DNA of 64,000 nt. Source: Gammaproteobacteria bacterium. GTDB taxonomy: Bacteria > Pseudomonadota > Gammaproteobacteria > CAJXQU01. The notes under the pieces were generated by a model. That model did no database searches, was not told the DNA's origin, and saw only the letters and a list, made by a program, of their open reading frames with translations. Positions 1-8,449 of this stretch are shown one piece after another. Every line of letters starts with the position of its first letter. Positions within the stretch are counted from its first letter, which is position 1. The stretch spans positions 62,001-126,000 of the forward strand of contig JALSRM010000035.1 in NCBI GenBank assembly GCA_026984775.1, read 5' to 3'. A program made the translations under genes and the position numbers.

Positions 1-221
1 ATAAATCGGAAGAACTCCTGTTTTGCCCTCCAGTCCTACGAGACAACCACCTTTTATGGTGGAGAATCTTCTTAAGAAAAAAGAAACGATTACAAAACAT
101 GGAAGCGGGTCATTTTGATCAGTAATTTGATCACTAAACAACGGAGATGATCCGAATCACTTCAGGATGAAGGCGTATTCAAAAAACTATTTACAAAACC
201 CGCATGGAGGGGGTATTGGAA
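1..221. other. upstream region of the first exported protein gene
   Basis: No gene is confidently supported here. An open frame runs from the window edge to a stop at 73-75 and could be the last two dozen codons of an upstream gene, but its residues match nothing I recognise. A direct repeat of TTTGATCA lies around 114-137. The GGAGG at 206-210 is the ribosome binding site of the next gene. Confidence 0.3.
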
Positions 222-2072
222 ATGAAAAAATTTATAGTTGGCACAGTCTCCTTTCTGTCACTAGCCTCTGTGAGCACTCAAAGCGCAACCCTATATACGG
301 TTCCAGACCCCTTGTCTGGCACCAATTCGCTGTTCAAACAACCCAGTTTTTCTTTGCCTTCACCGGGCAGCAGGATACCGGAACCGATCTCCGGACTGAA
401 CCTGACCCGTTTGACAAACCCTGGTACAGACGGATCGCGGCATGAATACTCCCGTTTTGATCCCTATAACAAGGGACAGTCCATGATCATCCTCAATGGC
501 AGGGGCGGCCGATCCAATGTCTATAGAACCAAGAGCTATCCCTATAATGGCGTCGGTAATCTTGTCACCCGTTTACCTGTTTCCGAAGCCCGCTGGGACC
601 GGAACGATCCCAACAAGATCTGGGGGCTTTCCAGATTTGCCATCAAAACAGTCAATCCAACAACCGGCAAAACAACCGTAATCAAAGATTTTTCCAAGGA
701 TCCTGTGCTGAAACCCTATCTTGGTTCAGGAGCTTACCGCATCACCATGAAGGATGAAGGCGAGGCCTCCTACAACAAACGTTACTGGGCCTTTCTGGTG
801 CAGGGTGATGCTTCTAACAACTACCAGGGAAAACACATCTTTACCTGGGATCGACAGACCGACAAGGTTCTGGGTGTGTACACCCTCAGGGGCAAGGAAA
901 AGAATATCGACTGGGTTGGTATGTCTCCAAAAGGTAACTATGTCCTGATCGGCGGACTCAACTACAAAGGCAATGAACAGACGGAAAATATCACCGGGCT
1001 GACCATGGCCAGCAAGGATTTTTCTCGCTTTAACCGCCTGGATTACACCACGGCTCACGCGGATGTGGGGATTGACAGTAATGGTAATGAAGTCATTGTC
1101 ATGCAAAATACACGTACCGATTATGTTGATCTGATTCCCATCGACTGGAAAACCAAAGCAATAAAAAGTGCCTCACAGGGCTATGAAGGAACAAACCGAA
1201 CGAAGCTACTGAAACTGAATTACAGCAACTCTCCAGACGGGTTTCAGGGTGGAGTGCACATCTCTGCGAACCATGACGGCTATGCCTTGATCAGTACAAC
1301 TTTGGGCAATGGAAAACAGGAACAGAACTGGTTGGACAAGTCCATGGTACTGGTCAAGCTCGATCCAGATAATCCTGAAGCCGAAATCCTCTCCAAGACC
1401 TACAACACAACTACTGCTTATTGGCAGGAAACCCATGGCACAATTACGAATGATGGTAAAAAAGTCCTCTGGTCTGCAAACTGGGACCATCCTGGTTCCG
1501 GCAGTGACTTCGACAACTTCCTCCTGGAACTTGATCTGACGGGTACAGGTATCCCTGAAAACAGTCCCGTTAACAGTAATCCACCGAACCTTCCTCCACC
1601 TGAACCTGTAACAGTTGTTACACCGGAACCCGCAACCCCGTCACCGGCAGAAACGCCCGTCAATGTCGTTGAAGAACCCGGTACACCAACAGAAACTCCG
1701 GCTGTAAACGAAATCCCCCCGGAGTTGCGATGGTGGGACCCAGCCTATCTGGATCAGTTCTCGCTGGATGAGAACCTGAATGATGGCGACGATAGCCCTG
1801 TGATCGACGATGTACTTGCCCTTTCAGCAGATCCAGCAGAAACTCCATGTCTGGCAGGAGGAAAGGAACAATGCATACAAACCGAAAAATTCCAGAAGTC
1901 AAAACCGGAAGTTAGCCCTGAGTTGATTACACCTGAACTCTCTCAGGCGAACCAGTCCCTGGAACTTGCTACCGCAGAAGTCTCCGCCGTACCCATCCCC
2001 GGAGCACTTCTACTGATGGCCAGCAGTCTGATCGGCCTGCTAGGCTTTTCTGGAAACAAACGAAAAACTTAG
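222..2072 (+). CDS. exported beta-propeller-like protein with PEP-CTERM-like C-terminus
   Basis: A secreted or surface protein of about 616 residues; function not recognised. The start at 222 is preferred over the ATG at 204 because GGAGG sits 11 bases upstream and the product then opens directly with a Lys-Lys signal peptide (MKKFIVGTVSF). The body has repeated W/D-rich strands, as in beta-propellers. A Pro/Thr/Glu-rich linker of about 100 residues follows. The C-terminus carries VPIPGALLLMASSLIGLLGF followed by a basic tail (NKRKT). That is the layout of PEP-CTERM sorting signals (short VPxP motif, hydrophobic helix, basic end), which an exosortase would process. No exosortase gene lies in this window. 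A strong terminator follows the gene. Confidence 0.75.
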   Translation: MKKFIVGTVSFLSLASVSTQSATLYTVPDPLSGTNSLFKQPSFSLPSPGSRIPEPISGLNLTRLTNPGTDGSRHEYSRFDPYNKGQSMIILNGRGGRSNVYRTKSYPYNGVGNLVTRLPVSEARWDRNDPNKIWGLSRFAIKTVNPTTGKTTVIKDFSKDPVLKPYLGSGAYRITMKDEGEASYNKRYWAFLVQGDASNNYQGKHIFTWDRQTDKVLGVYTLRGKEKNIDWVGMSPKGNYVLIGGLNYKGNEQTENITGLTMASKDFSRFNRLDYTTAHADVGIDSNGNEVIVMQNTRTDYVDLIPIDWKTKAIKSASQGYEGTNRTKLLKLNYSNSPDGFQGGVHISANHDGYALISTTLGNGKQEQNWLDKSMVLVKLDPDNPEAEILSKTYNTTTAYWQETHGTITNDGKKVLWSANWDHPGSGSDFDNFLLELDLTGTGIPENSPVNSNPPNLPPPEPVTVVTPEPATPSPAETPVNVVEEPGTPTETPAVNEIPPELRWWDPAYLDQFSLDENLNDGDDSPVIDDVLALSADPAETPCLAGGKEQCIQTEKFQKSKPEVSPELITPELSQANQSLELATAEVSAVPIPGALLLMASSLIGLLGFSGNKRKT

Positions 2073-2085
2073 CGACTTCCTCCTT

Positions 2086-2125
2086 CAGGGGGCTTTTTGG
2101 AAATGAAACGCCCCCTGATATTTTT
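2086..2125 (+). terminator. rho-independent terminator
   Basis: An 8-bp perfect GC-rich stem (CAGGGGGC at 2086-2093 with GCCCCCTG at 2110-2117) is followed by ATATTTTT. It sits just downstream of the PEP-CTERM-like gene and separates it from gshB. Confidence 0.8.
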
Positions 2126-2189
2126 CCTACTGCCAAAAGGCGCTTGCTTTGCGGTAAGATCATAACCTCATACATTGAGCAAGAAGGTT

Positions 2190-3140
2190 ATGCCAATCAA
2201 TCTCGGGATCGTGATGGATCCCATTCAACGTATTTCCATCATGAAGGATTCCAGCTTTGCTATGCTACTTGCAGCACAGGCACGTGGATGGAATCTTTAT
2301 TACATGGAACAATCTGATCTGTTTCTCGATGAGGGTGAAGTGCGTGCAAATTGCAGTGCCTTGCGGGTTCGGGATAATCCTAATGACTGGTTTACACTTG
2401 AGGGAAAACAGACTCGTACTCTGAAGGATCTGGATGTCATTCTGATGCGAAAGGATCCTCCTTTCGATATGGAATACATTTTCACCACCTATCTGCTTGA
2501 ACTGGCTGAAGCGGCCGGTGTCCTGGTAATCAATAAACCACAAAGCCTAAGAGATGCAAATGAAAAACTGTTTACTGCCTGGTTCCCACAATGCTGCCCG
2601 CCAACATGGGTTGGCAGCGATCCAGATCAGATCCGGCTTTTTCTGACGAGACACCAAGACATCATTCTGAAACCCCTGGATGGCATGGGAGGGACATCCA
2701 TTTTCCGCGTCCGAGAACAGGATCCCAACCTGAATGTAATTATTGAGACACTCACAGTGCACGGCAGGCGTCCGATCATGGCGCAGCGTTTTATTCCCGA
2801 GATCAGCGCTGGAGACAAACGTGTGCTTTTGATCGAAGGAAAACCCGTGCCCTACGCCTTGGCACGAATTCCCGCCGAAGGTGAGACACGAGGAAATCTT
2901 GCCGCAGGTGGCCGCAGCGAAGGGGTTCCGCTAAGTCCGCATGATTACTGGATCTGCGATCAGGTCGGAGAAAAACTTCGGGAGAAGGGTCTCATCTTTG
3001 TTGGTCTCGACATCATTGGTGATTATCTCACCGAGATCAATGTCACCAGTCCTACTTGTATCCGTGAACTGGATTCCCTCTACAACTTGGATATCGCCGC
3101 TGATCTCATGGATGCCATAACACACCGATTGCGCTCATGA
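2190..3140 (+). CDS. gshB: glutathione synthase
   Basis: ATP-grasp enzyme joining gamma-glutamylcysteine and glycine in the last step of glutathione synthesis; cytoplasmic. The sequence matches the E. coli enzyme throughout: LGIVMDP at the N-terminus, ILMRKDPPFD, NKPQSLRDANEKLFTAWF, ILKPLDGMGGTSIFRV (ATP-grasp loop), GNLAAGGR and EINVTSPTCIRE near the end. The start at ATG 2190 matches the conserved family N-terminus; a TTG at 2175 in the same frame is possible but adds five unconserved residues. The stop overlaps the start of apbE. In Pseudomonas gshB also sits beside tonB and yqgE. Confidence 0.95.
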   Translation: MPINLGIVMDPIQRISIMKDSSFAMLLAAQARGWNLYYMEQSDLFLDEGEVRANCSALRVRDNPNDWFTLEGKQTRTLKDLDVILMRKDPPFDMEYIFTTYLLELAEAAGVLVINKPQSLRDANEKLFTAWFPQCCPPTWVGSDPDQIRLFLTRHQDIILKPLDGMGGTSIFRVREQDPNLNVIIETLTVHGRRPIMAQRFIPEISAGDKRVLLIEGKPVPYALARIPAEGETRGNLAAGGRSEGVPLSPHDYWICDQVGEKLREKGLIFVGLDIIGDYLTEINVTSPTCIRELDSLYNLDIAADLMDAITHRLRS

Positions 3141-4168
3141 AAAGAAAAAGACGTACTTTGCTGTCCCTTGCTTTTTTGCTGATGATTGCTTCCTGCAGTG
3201 ATCCCCAAAACGAGATCCACAAGTATACCTTTTTTGCTTTTGGAACTATTGTTGAACTGACAATTACCGGTACCGATCAAGAAACGGCTGACAAGGCTGC
3301 AAAGATCCTTGAAACCGACTTCAAACGAATGCACCACGACTGGCACGCATGGCATCCGGGGCCTCTGCTTTCCATCAACCAGCATCTGGCACGAGGTGAG
3401 CCGGCACCTGTCGACGACAAAATGATGCCTTTGTTGAAACGCGCAAAAGAACTGGCTCTCATGAGTGAAGGTACCTTTAATCCTCTGATTGGCAAATTGC
3501 TTGAAATCTGGGGATTCCACAACGATGAGATGCCGGAAAAACCACCCCCAGAGAAGGCCATCACTGACTTTCTGAAAAACGCCCCTAATCCAGCTGATCT
3601 GACATTTAATAAACAGCGTGTAGCTATAGACAATCCAACCGCCTGTTTCGATTTGGGTGGCTTTGCCAAAGGGTATGGCATTGATCGTGCTATAGATCGA
3701 CTAAAGAAGCTGGGGATCCGAAATGCTATTGTCAACGCCGGTGGCGATCTTAAAGCCATTGGCAAACGTCATGACCGCCGATGGAGGATTGGAATTCGGC
3801 ATCCCCGCAAGGCCGGCGTGATCGCGTCTATAGATGTAAACGATGGTGAGAGTGTATTTACATCCGGGGATTATGAACGGTATTTTATATACGAGGGAAA
3901 ACGATATCACCACATACTTGATCCGCGAACGGGTTATCCTGCAACCGATTTTATTTCTGTCACGATAATCAACCCCGATGCGGGGTTATCGGACGCTGCG
4001 GCAACCGCGATTCTGGTAGCCGGACATAAAGACTGGAAAAAGATTGCTAAGAAGATGGGAGTCGACACGGTTATGGTGATCGACAAACAAGGAAACATCA
4101 TGATGACACCTGCAATGAAACCCCGTATACATCTGGTGGTCCACAGGATAGATGATGAAAACAGGTGA
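3137..4168 (+). CDS. apbE: FAD:protein FMN transferase (ApbE), lipoprotein
   Basis: Transfers FMN from FAD onto a Thr/Ser of extracytoplasmic flavoproteins such as RnfG, NqrC or FMN-binding domain proteins. The N-terminus is a lipoprotein signal (LLMIASC, lipid-attached Cys near residue 20). Typical ApbE landmarks are present: FGTIVELTI, MSEGTFNPLIGKLLEIWGF, the AFAKGYGID-like segment (GGFAKGYGIDRAID), NAGGDLKAIG and HHILDPRTGYPA. Length (343 residues) is normal. It overlaps gshB by four bases and is followed by a NusG-domain-II protein and a Gx transporter, a combination also found near flavin and quinone redox genes. No obvious FMN-acceptor protein was seen in the window, so the target is unknown. 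Confidence 0.93.
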   Translation: MKRKRRTLLSLAFLLMIASCSDPQNEIHKYTFFAFGTIVELTITGTDQETADKAAKILETDFKRMHHDWHAWHPGPLLSINQHLARGEPAPVDDKMMPLLKRAKELALMSEGTFNPLIGKLLEIWGFHNDEMPEKPPPEKAITDFLKNAPNPADLTFNKQRVAIDNPTACFDLGGFAKGYGIDRAIDRLKKLGIRNAIVNAGGDLKAIGKRHDRRWRIGIRHPRKAGVIASIDVNDGESVFTSGDYERYFIYEGKRYHHILDPRTGYPATDFISVTIINPDAGLSDAAATAILVAGHKDWKKIAKKMGVDTVMVIDKQGNIMMTPAMKPRIHLVVHRIDDENR

Positions 4169-4514
4169 CAAGCTAATCCTGGCCGTAGCAGTGATTTTTG
4201 TCGGCTGGCTCTACAGCCATTTCTGGACTGACAGGGGGCATGCAGATTTTGCCCGCATCACCGTCGCGGATGGAGAACCTCAACTGATCAGTCTTGATGA
4301 AAACAGATTACTGGAAATGAAAGGGACATCGGGTATCTCAGAATTGGAGATCAACAATGGGCGCATTCGCTTCAAACATTCACCCTGTCCGAACCAGATT
4401 TGCGTTCATGCAGGTTGGCTTCAGCATGGGGGCGAATTTGCAGCCTGTCTGCCAAACCATGTCGCAATAGAAATCGTCGCCAACACAACACTTTTTGATG
4501 CTATCAATTTCTGA
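4155..4514 (+). CDS. NusG domain II-containing membrane-anchored protein
   Basis: A 119-residue protein with one N-terminal membrane helix and a small extracytoplasmic domain. The motif SPCPNQICVHAGW followed by ACLPN matches the Cys-containing NusG domain II family (not the transcription factor NusG itself). AGGA lies six bases before the ATG at 4155, which decides for that start over the adjacent ATG at 4152. The gene overlaps the end of apbE and the start of the Gx transporter, so the three are translationally coupled. Its role is unknown; the context suggests an accessory to flavin or quinone redox chemistry outside the cytoplasm. Confidence 0.85.
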   Translation: MKTGDKLILAVAVIFVGWLYSHFWTDRGHADFARITVADGEPQLISLDENRLLEMKGTSGISELEINNGRIRFKHSPCPNQICVHAGWLQHGGEFAACLPNHVAIEIVANTTLFDAINF

Positions 4515-5023
4515 TGACCACGATCACGCTGCTACCCGATCGAGAAGACACCCTGGTCGCTTGGCTGACCGCTTTTGCCATTATGATCCATGTCTTCGAA
4601 GCGGCCATTCCGAGTCCATTTCCAGGCGCCAAACCTGGACTTGCCAACGTCATCACTATTGCCACTCTACTGATCTTCGGATGGCGTACCGCGGCCTGGG
4701 TCTCATTACTACGCGTGCTGGTAGCCAGCTTGATGATAGGAACATTCCTGTCACCAACGTTTGCCATGAGTCTCTCTGGTGCCCTGGCCAGCATTCTCAT
4801 TCTGGGAGCCTCCTGGAGGCTCTTCGGTCACTACCTTGGTGCGGTAGGTTACAGTATCTTGGCAGCCTTGGCTCACATGGGAGGACAATTTCTGCTTGCC
4901 TACACATTGTTTATCCCTAACCCCGGGATACTAAGGCTGTTACCTGTGTTCATGTCCCTCGCACTGGTATTCGGACTTTTAAGCGGTATAATCGCCGCCG
5001 CAATGATCAAACAGGAATCCTGA
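4514..5023 (+). CDS. Gx transporter family protein
   Basis: An integral membrane protein of 169 residues with about five hydrophobic segments, of the family once called heptaprenyl diphosphate synthase component I. Recognisable features are the N-terminal helix ending in PSPFPGAKPGLANVITI, the central TAAWVSLLRVLVASLMIGTF and the GALASILILG segment. The family resembles small ECF-type substrate-binding membrane subunits, and its ligand is unclear. It is translationally coupled to the NusG-domain-II gene upstream and to tonB downstream (stop and start overlap at 5021-5025). Confidence 0.85.
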   Translation: MTTITLLPDREDTLVAWLTAFAIMIHVFEAAIPSPFPGAKPGLANVITIATLLIFGWRTAAWVSLLRVLVASLMIGTFLSPTFAMSLSGALASILILGASWRLFGHYLGAVGYSILAALAHMGGQFLLAYTLFIPNPGILRLLPVFMSLALVFGLLSGIIAAAMIKQES

Positions 5024-6033
5024 TGTTCTATCAAGCCGGATATTCTGCTGGTTCCAGCGACACCATGGCCATGGCTATCGGTTTTGCTATCATCCTTCAT
5101 GCTGCTCTTATCTTCGGTATCAATTTTTCAAACGATGATGAAAAACCCCGGATGGAAAATATCGAGGTTATTCTTGTCCAGCAGTCCAGTGAAGAAATGC
5201 CGAAGGAAGTTGACTTCTTGGCCCAAACAAATCTGGAAGGTGGAGGAGAAAGCGAAACAGTCGAGCGTCCAGCCACACCCTTTGTTGCACCTAATCCGGA
5301 ACAGTCTCCTGAGATCGTGACACCAGCTTCAGCTCCCTTTGAACCCATGACGCACAGGCCTCAGCTATCAGTAGGAACAGTGAAAGCAGAAATGCCGCCT
5401 GTACAAGAACCGGAAAAAGAAAAGGAAGAGAAAAAACCGGTAGTCGAGCAGGATGAATTAATTGCAACCGAAGTCGAGAAAATCGCCAAAATTCAGAAGC
5501 CTGAACCGGAGAAGAAACCTTCGCCTGAATCGAAACCTGTAAAAGATCCAGAACCCATTGCCACGCCAGAACCAAAACCTGAAAATCCTTCAGCCGAAGA
5601 GCTAATGTCACGGAGTCTTGCGATGGCCAGCCTCAGCGCCGAGATTGATCGACGCCTGGAGGCGAAAGCAAAAAGGCCTCGCAAAGATTTTATTTCGGCC
5701 AGTACCCGAGAATATAAATATGCAGCCTACATGGAAGCATGGCGTGCCAAGGTTGAACGGATCGGAAATCTCAACTATCCGGAAGAAGCACGGCGCAAAA
5801 AGATTTCCGGCACATTGAGAATGACGGTTGCCCTCAATGCAGATGGTACCATCCATGAGATTTCTCTTGATAAATCATCCGGCCGCAAAGTTCTGGATGA
5901 TGCAGCCATTCGAATTGTCCGATTGGCTGCTCCTTTTGCTCCCTTTCCTGAGAACATTAGCAAGGACGTGGATATTCTCTATATCACTCGAACCTGGAAG
6001 TTTCTGCACAACAGCACATTTTCCGGGAGATAG
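5023..6033 (+). CDS. tonB: TonB family energy transducer
   Basis: Couples the proton-motive force to outer-membrane receptors. One N-terminal membrane helix (around residues 15-35, AMAIGFAIILHAALIFGINF) is followed by a long Pro/Glu/Lys-rich periplasmic spacer (about residues 85-195). The C-terminal TonB domain contains YMEAWRAKVERIGNLNYPEEARR, an SGTLRMTVALNADGTI strand pair and SSGRKVLDDAAIRIVR. At 336 residues it is longer than classic TonB because of its spacer. The position between gshB and yqgE matches tonB3 of Pseudomonas. It is convergent with a TonB-dependent receptor, its possible partner. Confidence 0.9.
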   Translation: MFYQAGYSAGSSDTMAMAIGFAIILHAALIFGINFSNDDEKPRMENIEVILVQQSSEEMPKEVDFLAQTNLEGGGESETVERPATPFVAPNPEQSPEIVTPASAPFEPMTHRPQLSVGTVKAEMPPVQEPEKEKEEKKPVVEQDELIATEVEKIAKIQKPEPEKKPSPESKPVKDPEPIATPEPKPENPSAEELMSRSLAMASLSAEIDRRLEAKAKRPRKDFISASTREYKYAAYMEAWRAKVERIGNLNYPEEARRKKISGTLRMTVALNADGTIHEISLDKSSGRKVLDDAAIRIVRLAAPFAPFPENISKDVDILYITRTWKFLHNSTFSGR

Positions 6034-6035
6034 AC

Positions 6036-6058
6036 AAAAAAACGCCCCCGGAGGGGCG
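6036..6058 (-). terminator. terminator of the TonB-dependent receptor gene
   Basis: A 6-bp GC stem (CGCCCC at 6043-6048 with GGGGCG at 6053-6058) is followed, on the minus strand, by seven T residues (6042-6036). It ends the receptor transcript just before the convergent tonB gene. Confidence 0.8.
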
Positions 6059-6080
6059 CTGGAAGAAGGTCAAATAATTT

Positions 6081-8174
6081 TTACTCGCCAAAGTTATACC
6101 GGGCTGTAATCCCTGCATAAAAATTACGATCGGGGGCAGGCTCAAAGAACCGTGAACCGAAGGCATTGATGCGGATATTGCTGCTGTATTGTTCATCGAA
6201 CAGATTGTTGATGCCCAGGAAAGGAGTAATCTCCCAGTCACCAAACTCTGCCAGGTAGCCAACCCGGATATTTCCCACCTGGTAGGGATCGACCTCAACC
6301 GAATTCGAATTGTTGGCGAACATACGGCCCACATATTGCATCTCGAAGATCGTATAGAGGCCACCAGGATGGTAGTAAGCAACCTCACCATGGAACTGAT
6401 GTTCAGGAATACCGGGTATGGTGTTTCCATCGAACACATCACCATCACGGGTTCTGAAGGTATCGAATTCAAAATCTGAGTAGGTGTAGGCCATGGAGAT
6501 GGTCAAACCAGGAAAGAAGCTTGGCTGAACCGATAGTGAAGCTTCCAGTCCATCATGCGTCGAAGAACCTGCGTTCTCGAAAAACTTGCGGTTGGGTTGC
6601 GAGGGAAGCTCAAAAGCAATGAGCTCATCTTCAACATCGATATGGAAGATGGCTAGATCATAACTGACACTGCTACCCACCAACCCCTTGAAACCGATCT
6701 CATAGTTTTTTGCTGTCTGGGGTTTGAGATCAGGATTGAGACCACCGCCATTGGGGTTGGCAAAGTCAGTGGTTCCCGGTGTCTCGAATGAGGTGGAGAA
6801 ACTGGCATAGAAATTCAGCGCATCGTTTGCACTCCATAAAAGAGCAACACGTGGATTCCACTCCTCGAATGATGTGCTACCACTCTCATCTCCTCCTGCA
6901 TTAGCAAAGAAACGGTCGTTCACATCGAACTCCACATTGTCATAGCGCACGCCTGCTGTCAGTTCCAGTGATTCGGTCAGCTGAAACTCATCTTGAAGGA
7001 AGACACCAAAGCTGGTGACTTCCTCATCTTGATCCAAGGTCAACGCACCGCGAACACCGGAATTATTCTCGAATCGCTGTCGATCATCATTCTGGGCATC
7101 AATATCAAAACCGACTATCAGTCGATTACCATGACCAAAAACATTTCCGGAATAGGTGTAATCGGCCCCGCCACCAAAAAAGAAACGATCGTATTGAATC
7201 TGACCACCATTCCCTTCAGCAATCCCTCCTGAAAATGGCAGACGACCACTGAAATTACGCCAGATGTAGTAATTCCTCAGACGAAGAGCATGATTTTCAC
7301 CAAAGGTGTGCTTATAGACCAGACCCAATTTTTGCTGATCGAATTCCTCACCAGCATTGAAATCCACATTCCGCTGACGTGCCGCTGTGGGATCGGCAGC
7401 TGCAGTAGAAGCCTTGACCCCACCTGGATCATTATTGGTTGGTGCATCGATCGCGGAAGCTATCACTGTCAAACTGGATGAAGGTGTTATGTCATAACGA
7501 AATTTACTGTTGAGCAGATAACGTTCAGACTCATTGTGTTGGCGAAAGCCATCCTGTTCCGTATGTGAAAAATTCACCAGATAATTCAGCTTCCCGGCCT
7601 GTCCGCCAGCCTTGATCTGTTCCTTGTTGAAACTGAATTCACCCAGTGACAAACGCCCTTCGATAAATGGAATCTCCGGACCATCTTCTGTATAGACATT
7701 AATTGCACCACCGGATGCAGAACCATAGAGTGAGGAAACCGGCCCACGCAGAACCTCGACACGTTCTGCCGAACCAATATCGATATCGAGGATGGAAGAC
7801 GTGCTGCCGTCAGCCAATGTCGATGGAATGCCGTCGGCGAAAACCTTGATGCCACGTATACCGAATGGAGCACGTGCACCGAAACCTCGAATCGAGATGC
7901 GCAGATCCTGTGCCGTATTGTAACGATTCAAGGAAAAGATACCGGGGATCTTCACCAGAGCTTCATCAAGCCCCAGTTGCTGACGCCCGAGTTGAATGTC
8001 GTCCTGATTAACTGTGCCAATCGCAGCGGGTACTTTGTATTGGCTCTTCTCAATACGGGTTGACTCGACCGTAATATCACCGAGTTTGTGTACTGCATCT
8101 TCCGCCATGGTGGTCAACGGGCTGGTGCTAATCAGCGAAACACCGGCAACGATCGCAATCCTAATTTTTTTCAT
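6081..8174 (-). CDS. TonB-dependent outer membrane receptor
   Basis: A 697-residue outer-membrane ligand-gated channel. It has a signal peptide (MKKIRIAIVAGVSLISTSPLTTMAE), a TonB box-like segment (ITVESTRIEK), a plug domain (DEALVKIPGIFSLNR, IRGFGARAPFGIRGIKVFADGIP, VEVLRGPVSSLYGSASGGAINV) and a 22-strand type barrel ending in an aromatic-rich strand (FYAGITARYNFGE). This is the form of iron-complex receptors of the FecA-like group, but the substrate cannot be read from sequence. The ribosome binding site AAGGAGAGGA is strong. A perfect palindrome lies 40 bases upstream of the start, suggesting repressor control. It interrupts the tonB-yqgE neighbourhood seen in Pseudomonas. Confidence 0.93.
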   Translation of the reverse strand: MKKIRIAIVAGVSLISTSPLTTMAEDAVHKLGDITVESTRIEKSQYKVPAAIGTVNQDDIQLGRQQLGLDEALVKIPGIFSLNRYNTAQDLRISIRGFGARAPFGIRGIKVFADGIPSTLADGSTSSILDIDIGSAERVEVLRGPVSSLYGSASGGAINVYTEDGPEIPFIEGRLSLGEFSFNKEQIKAGGQAGKLNYLVNFSHTEQDGFRQHNESERYLLNSKFRYDITPSSSLTVIASAIDAPTNNDPGGVKASTAAADPTAARQRNVDFNAGEEFDQQKLGLVYKHTFGENHALRLRNYYIWRNFSGRLPFSGGIAEGNGGQIQYDRFFFGGGADYTYSGNVFGHGNRLIVGFDIDAQNDDRQRFENNSGVRGALTLDQDEEVTSFGVFLQDEFQLTESLELTAGVRYDNVEFDVNDRFFANAGGDESGSTSFEEWNPRVALLWSANDALNFYASFSTSFETPGTTDFANPNGGGLNPDLKPQTAKNYEIGFKGLVGSSVSYDLAIFHIDVEDELIAFELPSQPNRKFFENAGSSTHDGLEASLSVQPSFFPGLTISMAYTYSDFEFDTFRTRDGDVFDGNTIPGIPEHQFHGEVAYYHPGGLYTIFEMQYVGRMFANNSNSVEVDPYQVGNIRVGYLAEFGDWEITPFLGINNLFDEQYSSNIRINAFGSRFFEPAPDRNFYAGITARYNFGE

Positions 8175-8213
8175 CGGGGAATCCTCTCCTTATTTTATAG
8201 TTATAAAAGTCTG

Positions 8214-8242
8214 TGAAATCATTACAGACTGTAATGATTTCA
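8214..8242. promoter_or_regulatory. perfect 14-1-14 palindrome, probable operator of the receptor gene
   Basis: The two 14-base arms (TGAAATCATTACAG and CTGTAATGATTTCA) are perfect reverse complements around a single A. The site lies 40-68 bases upstream of the receptor start on the minus strand. It is not a standard Fur box, and no T-run follows the potential stem, so an operator is more likely than a terminator. Which regulator binds is unknown. Confidence 0.6.
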
Positions 8243-8437
8243 TCTACTTGTTCCTGCCCGATCCTGCAAAAGCCGTTCCGGGGTGCAAAGGTTGGCTATT
8301 CTATTGTTTTTACAAGGGTTGTAAAGCACTCATGGCACCGACAGCATACTGTCCCTGGTTAATTTCAACCAGACATGCTTCTGAAGTGGTCGATTTCAGC
8401 CATCTGTGACGCTATACGACAACCATCGATTCTGGCT

Positions 8438-8449
8438 TATAATAAAAAG
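8438..8449 (+). promoter_or_regulatory. candidate -10 box placing the transcript start at the yqgE ATG
   Basis: A perfect TATAAT lies at 8438-8443, seven bases before the ATG at 8450. No Shine-Dalgarno sequence is visible. If it is the -10 element, the message would be leaderless or nearly so. The -35 region (around 8415-8420) is a poor match, so this is only a candidate. Confidence 0.35.

Noticed and set aside
237-262. Sigma-54 type promoter near the first PEP-CTERM-like gene
   Set aside because: A TGGCAC is present but the -12 GC at the required distance is missing, and it lies inside the coding sequence.
8245-8345. Cobalamin or TPP riboswitch upstream of the TonB-dependent receptor
   Set aside because: A GGTGC...GCACC pairing exists on the minus strand, but the conserved riboswitch cores are not present.
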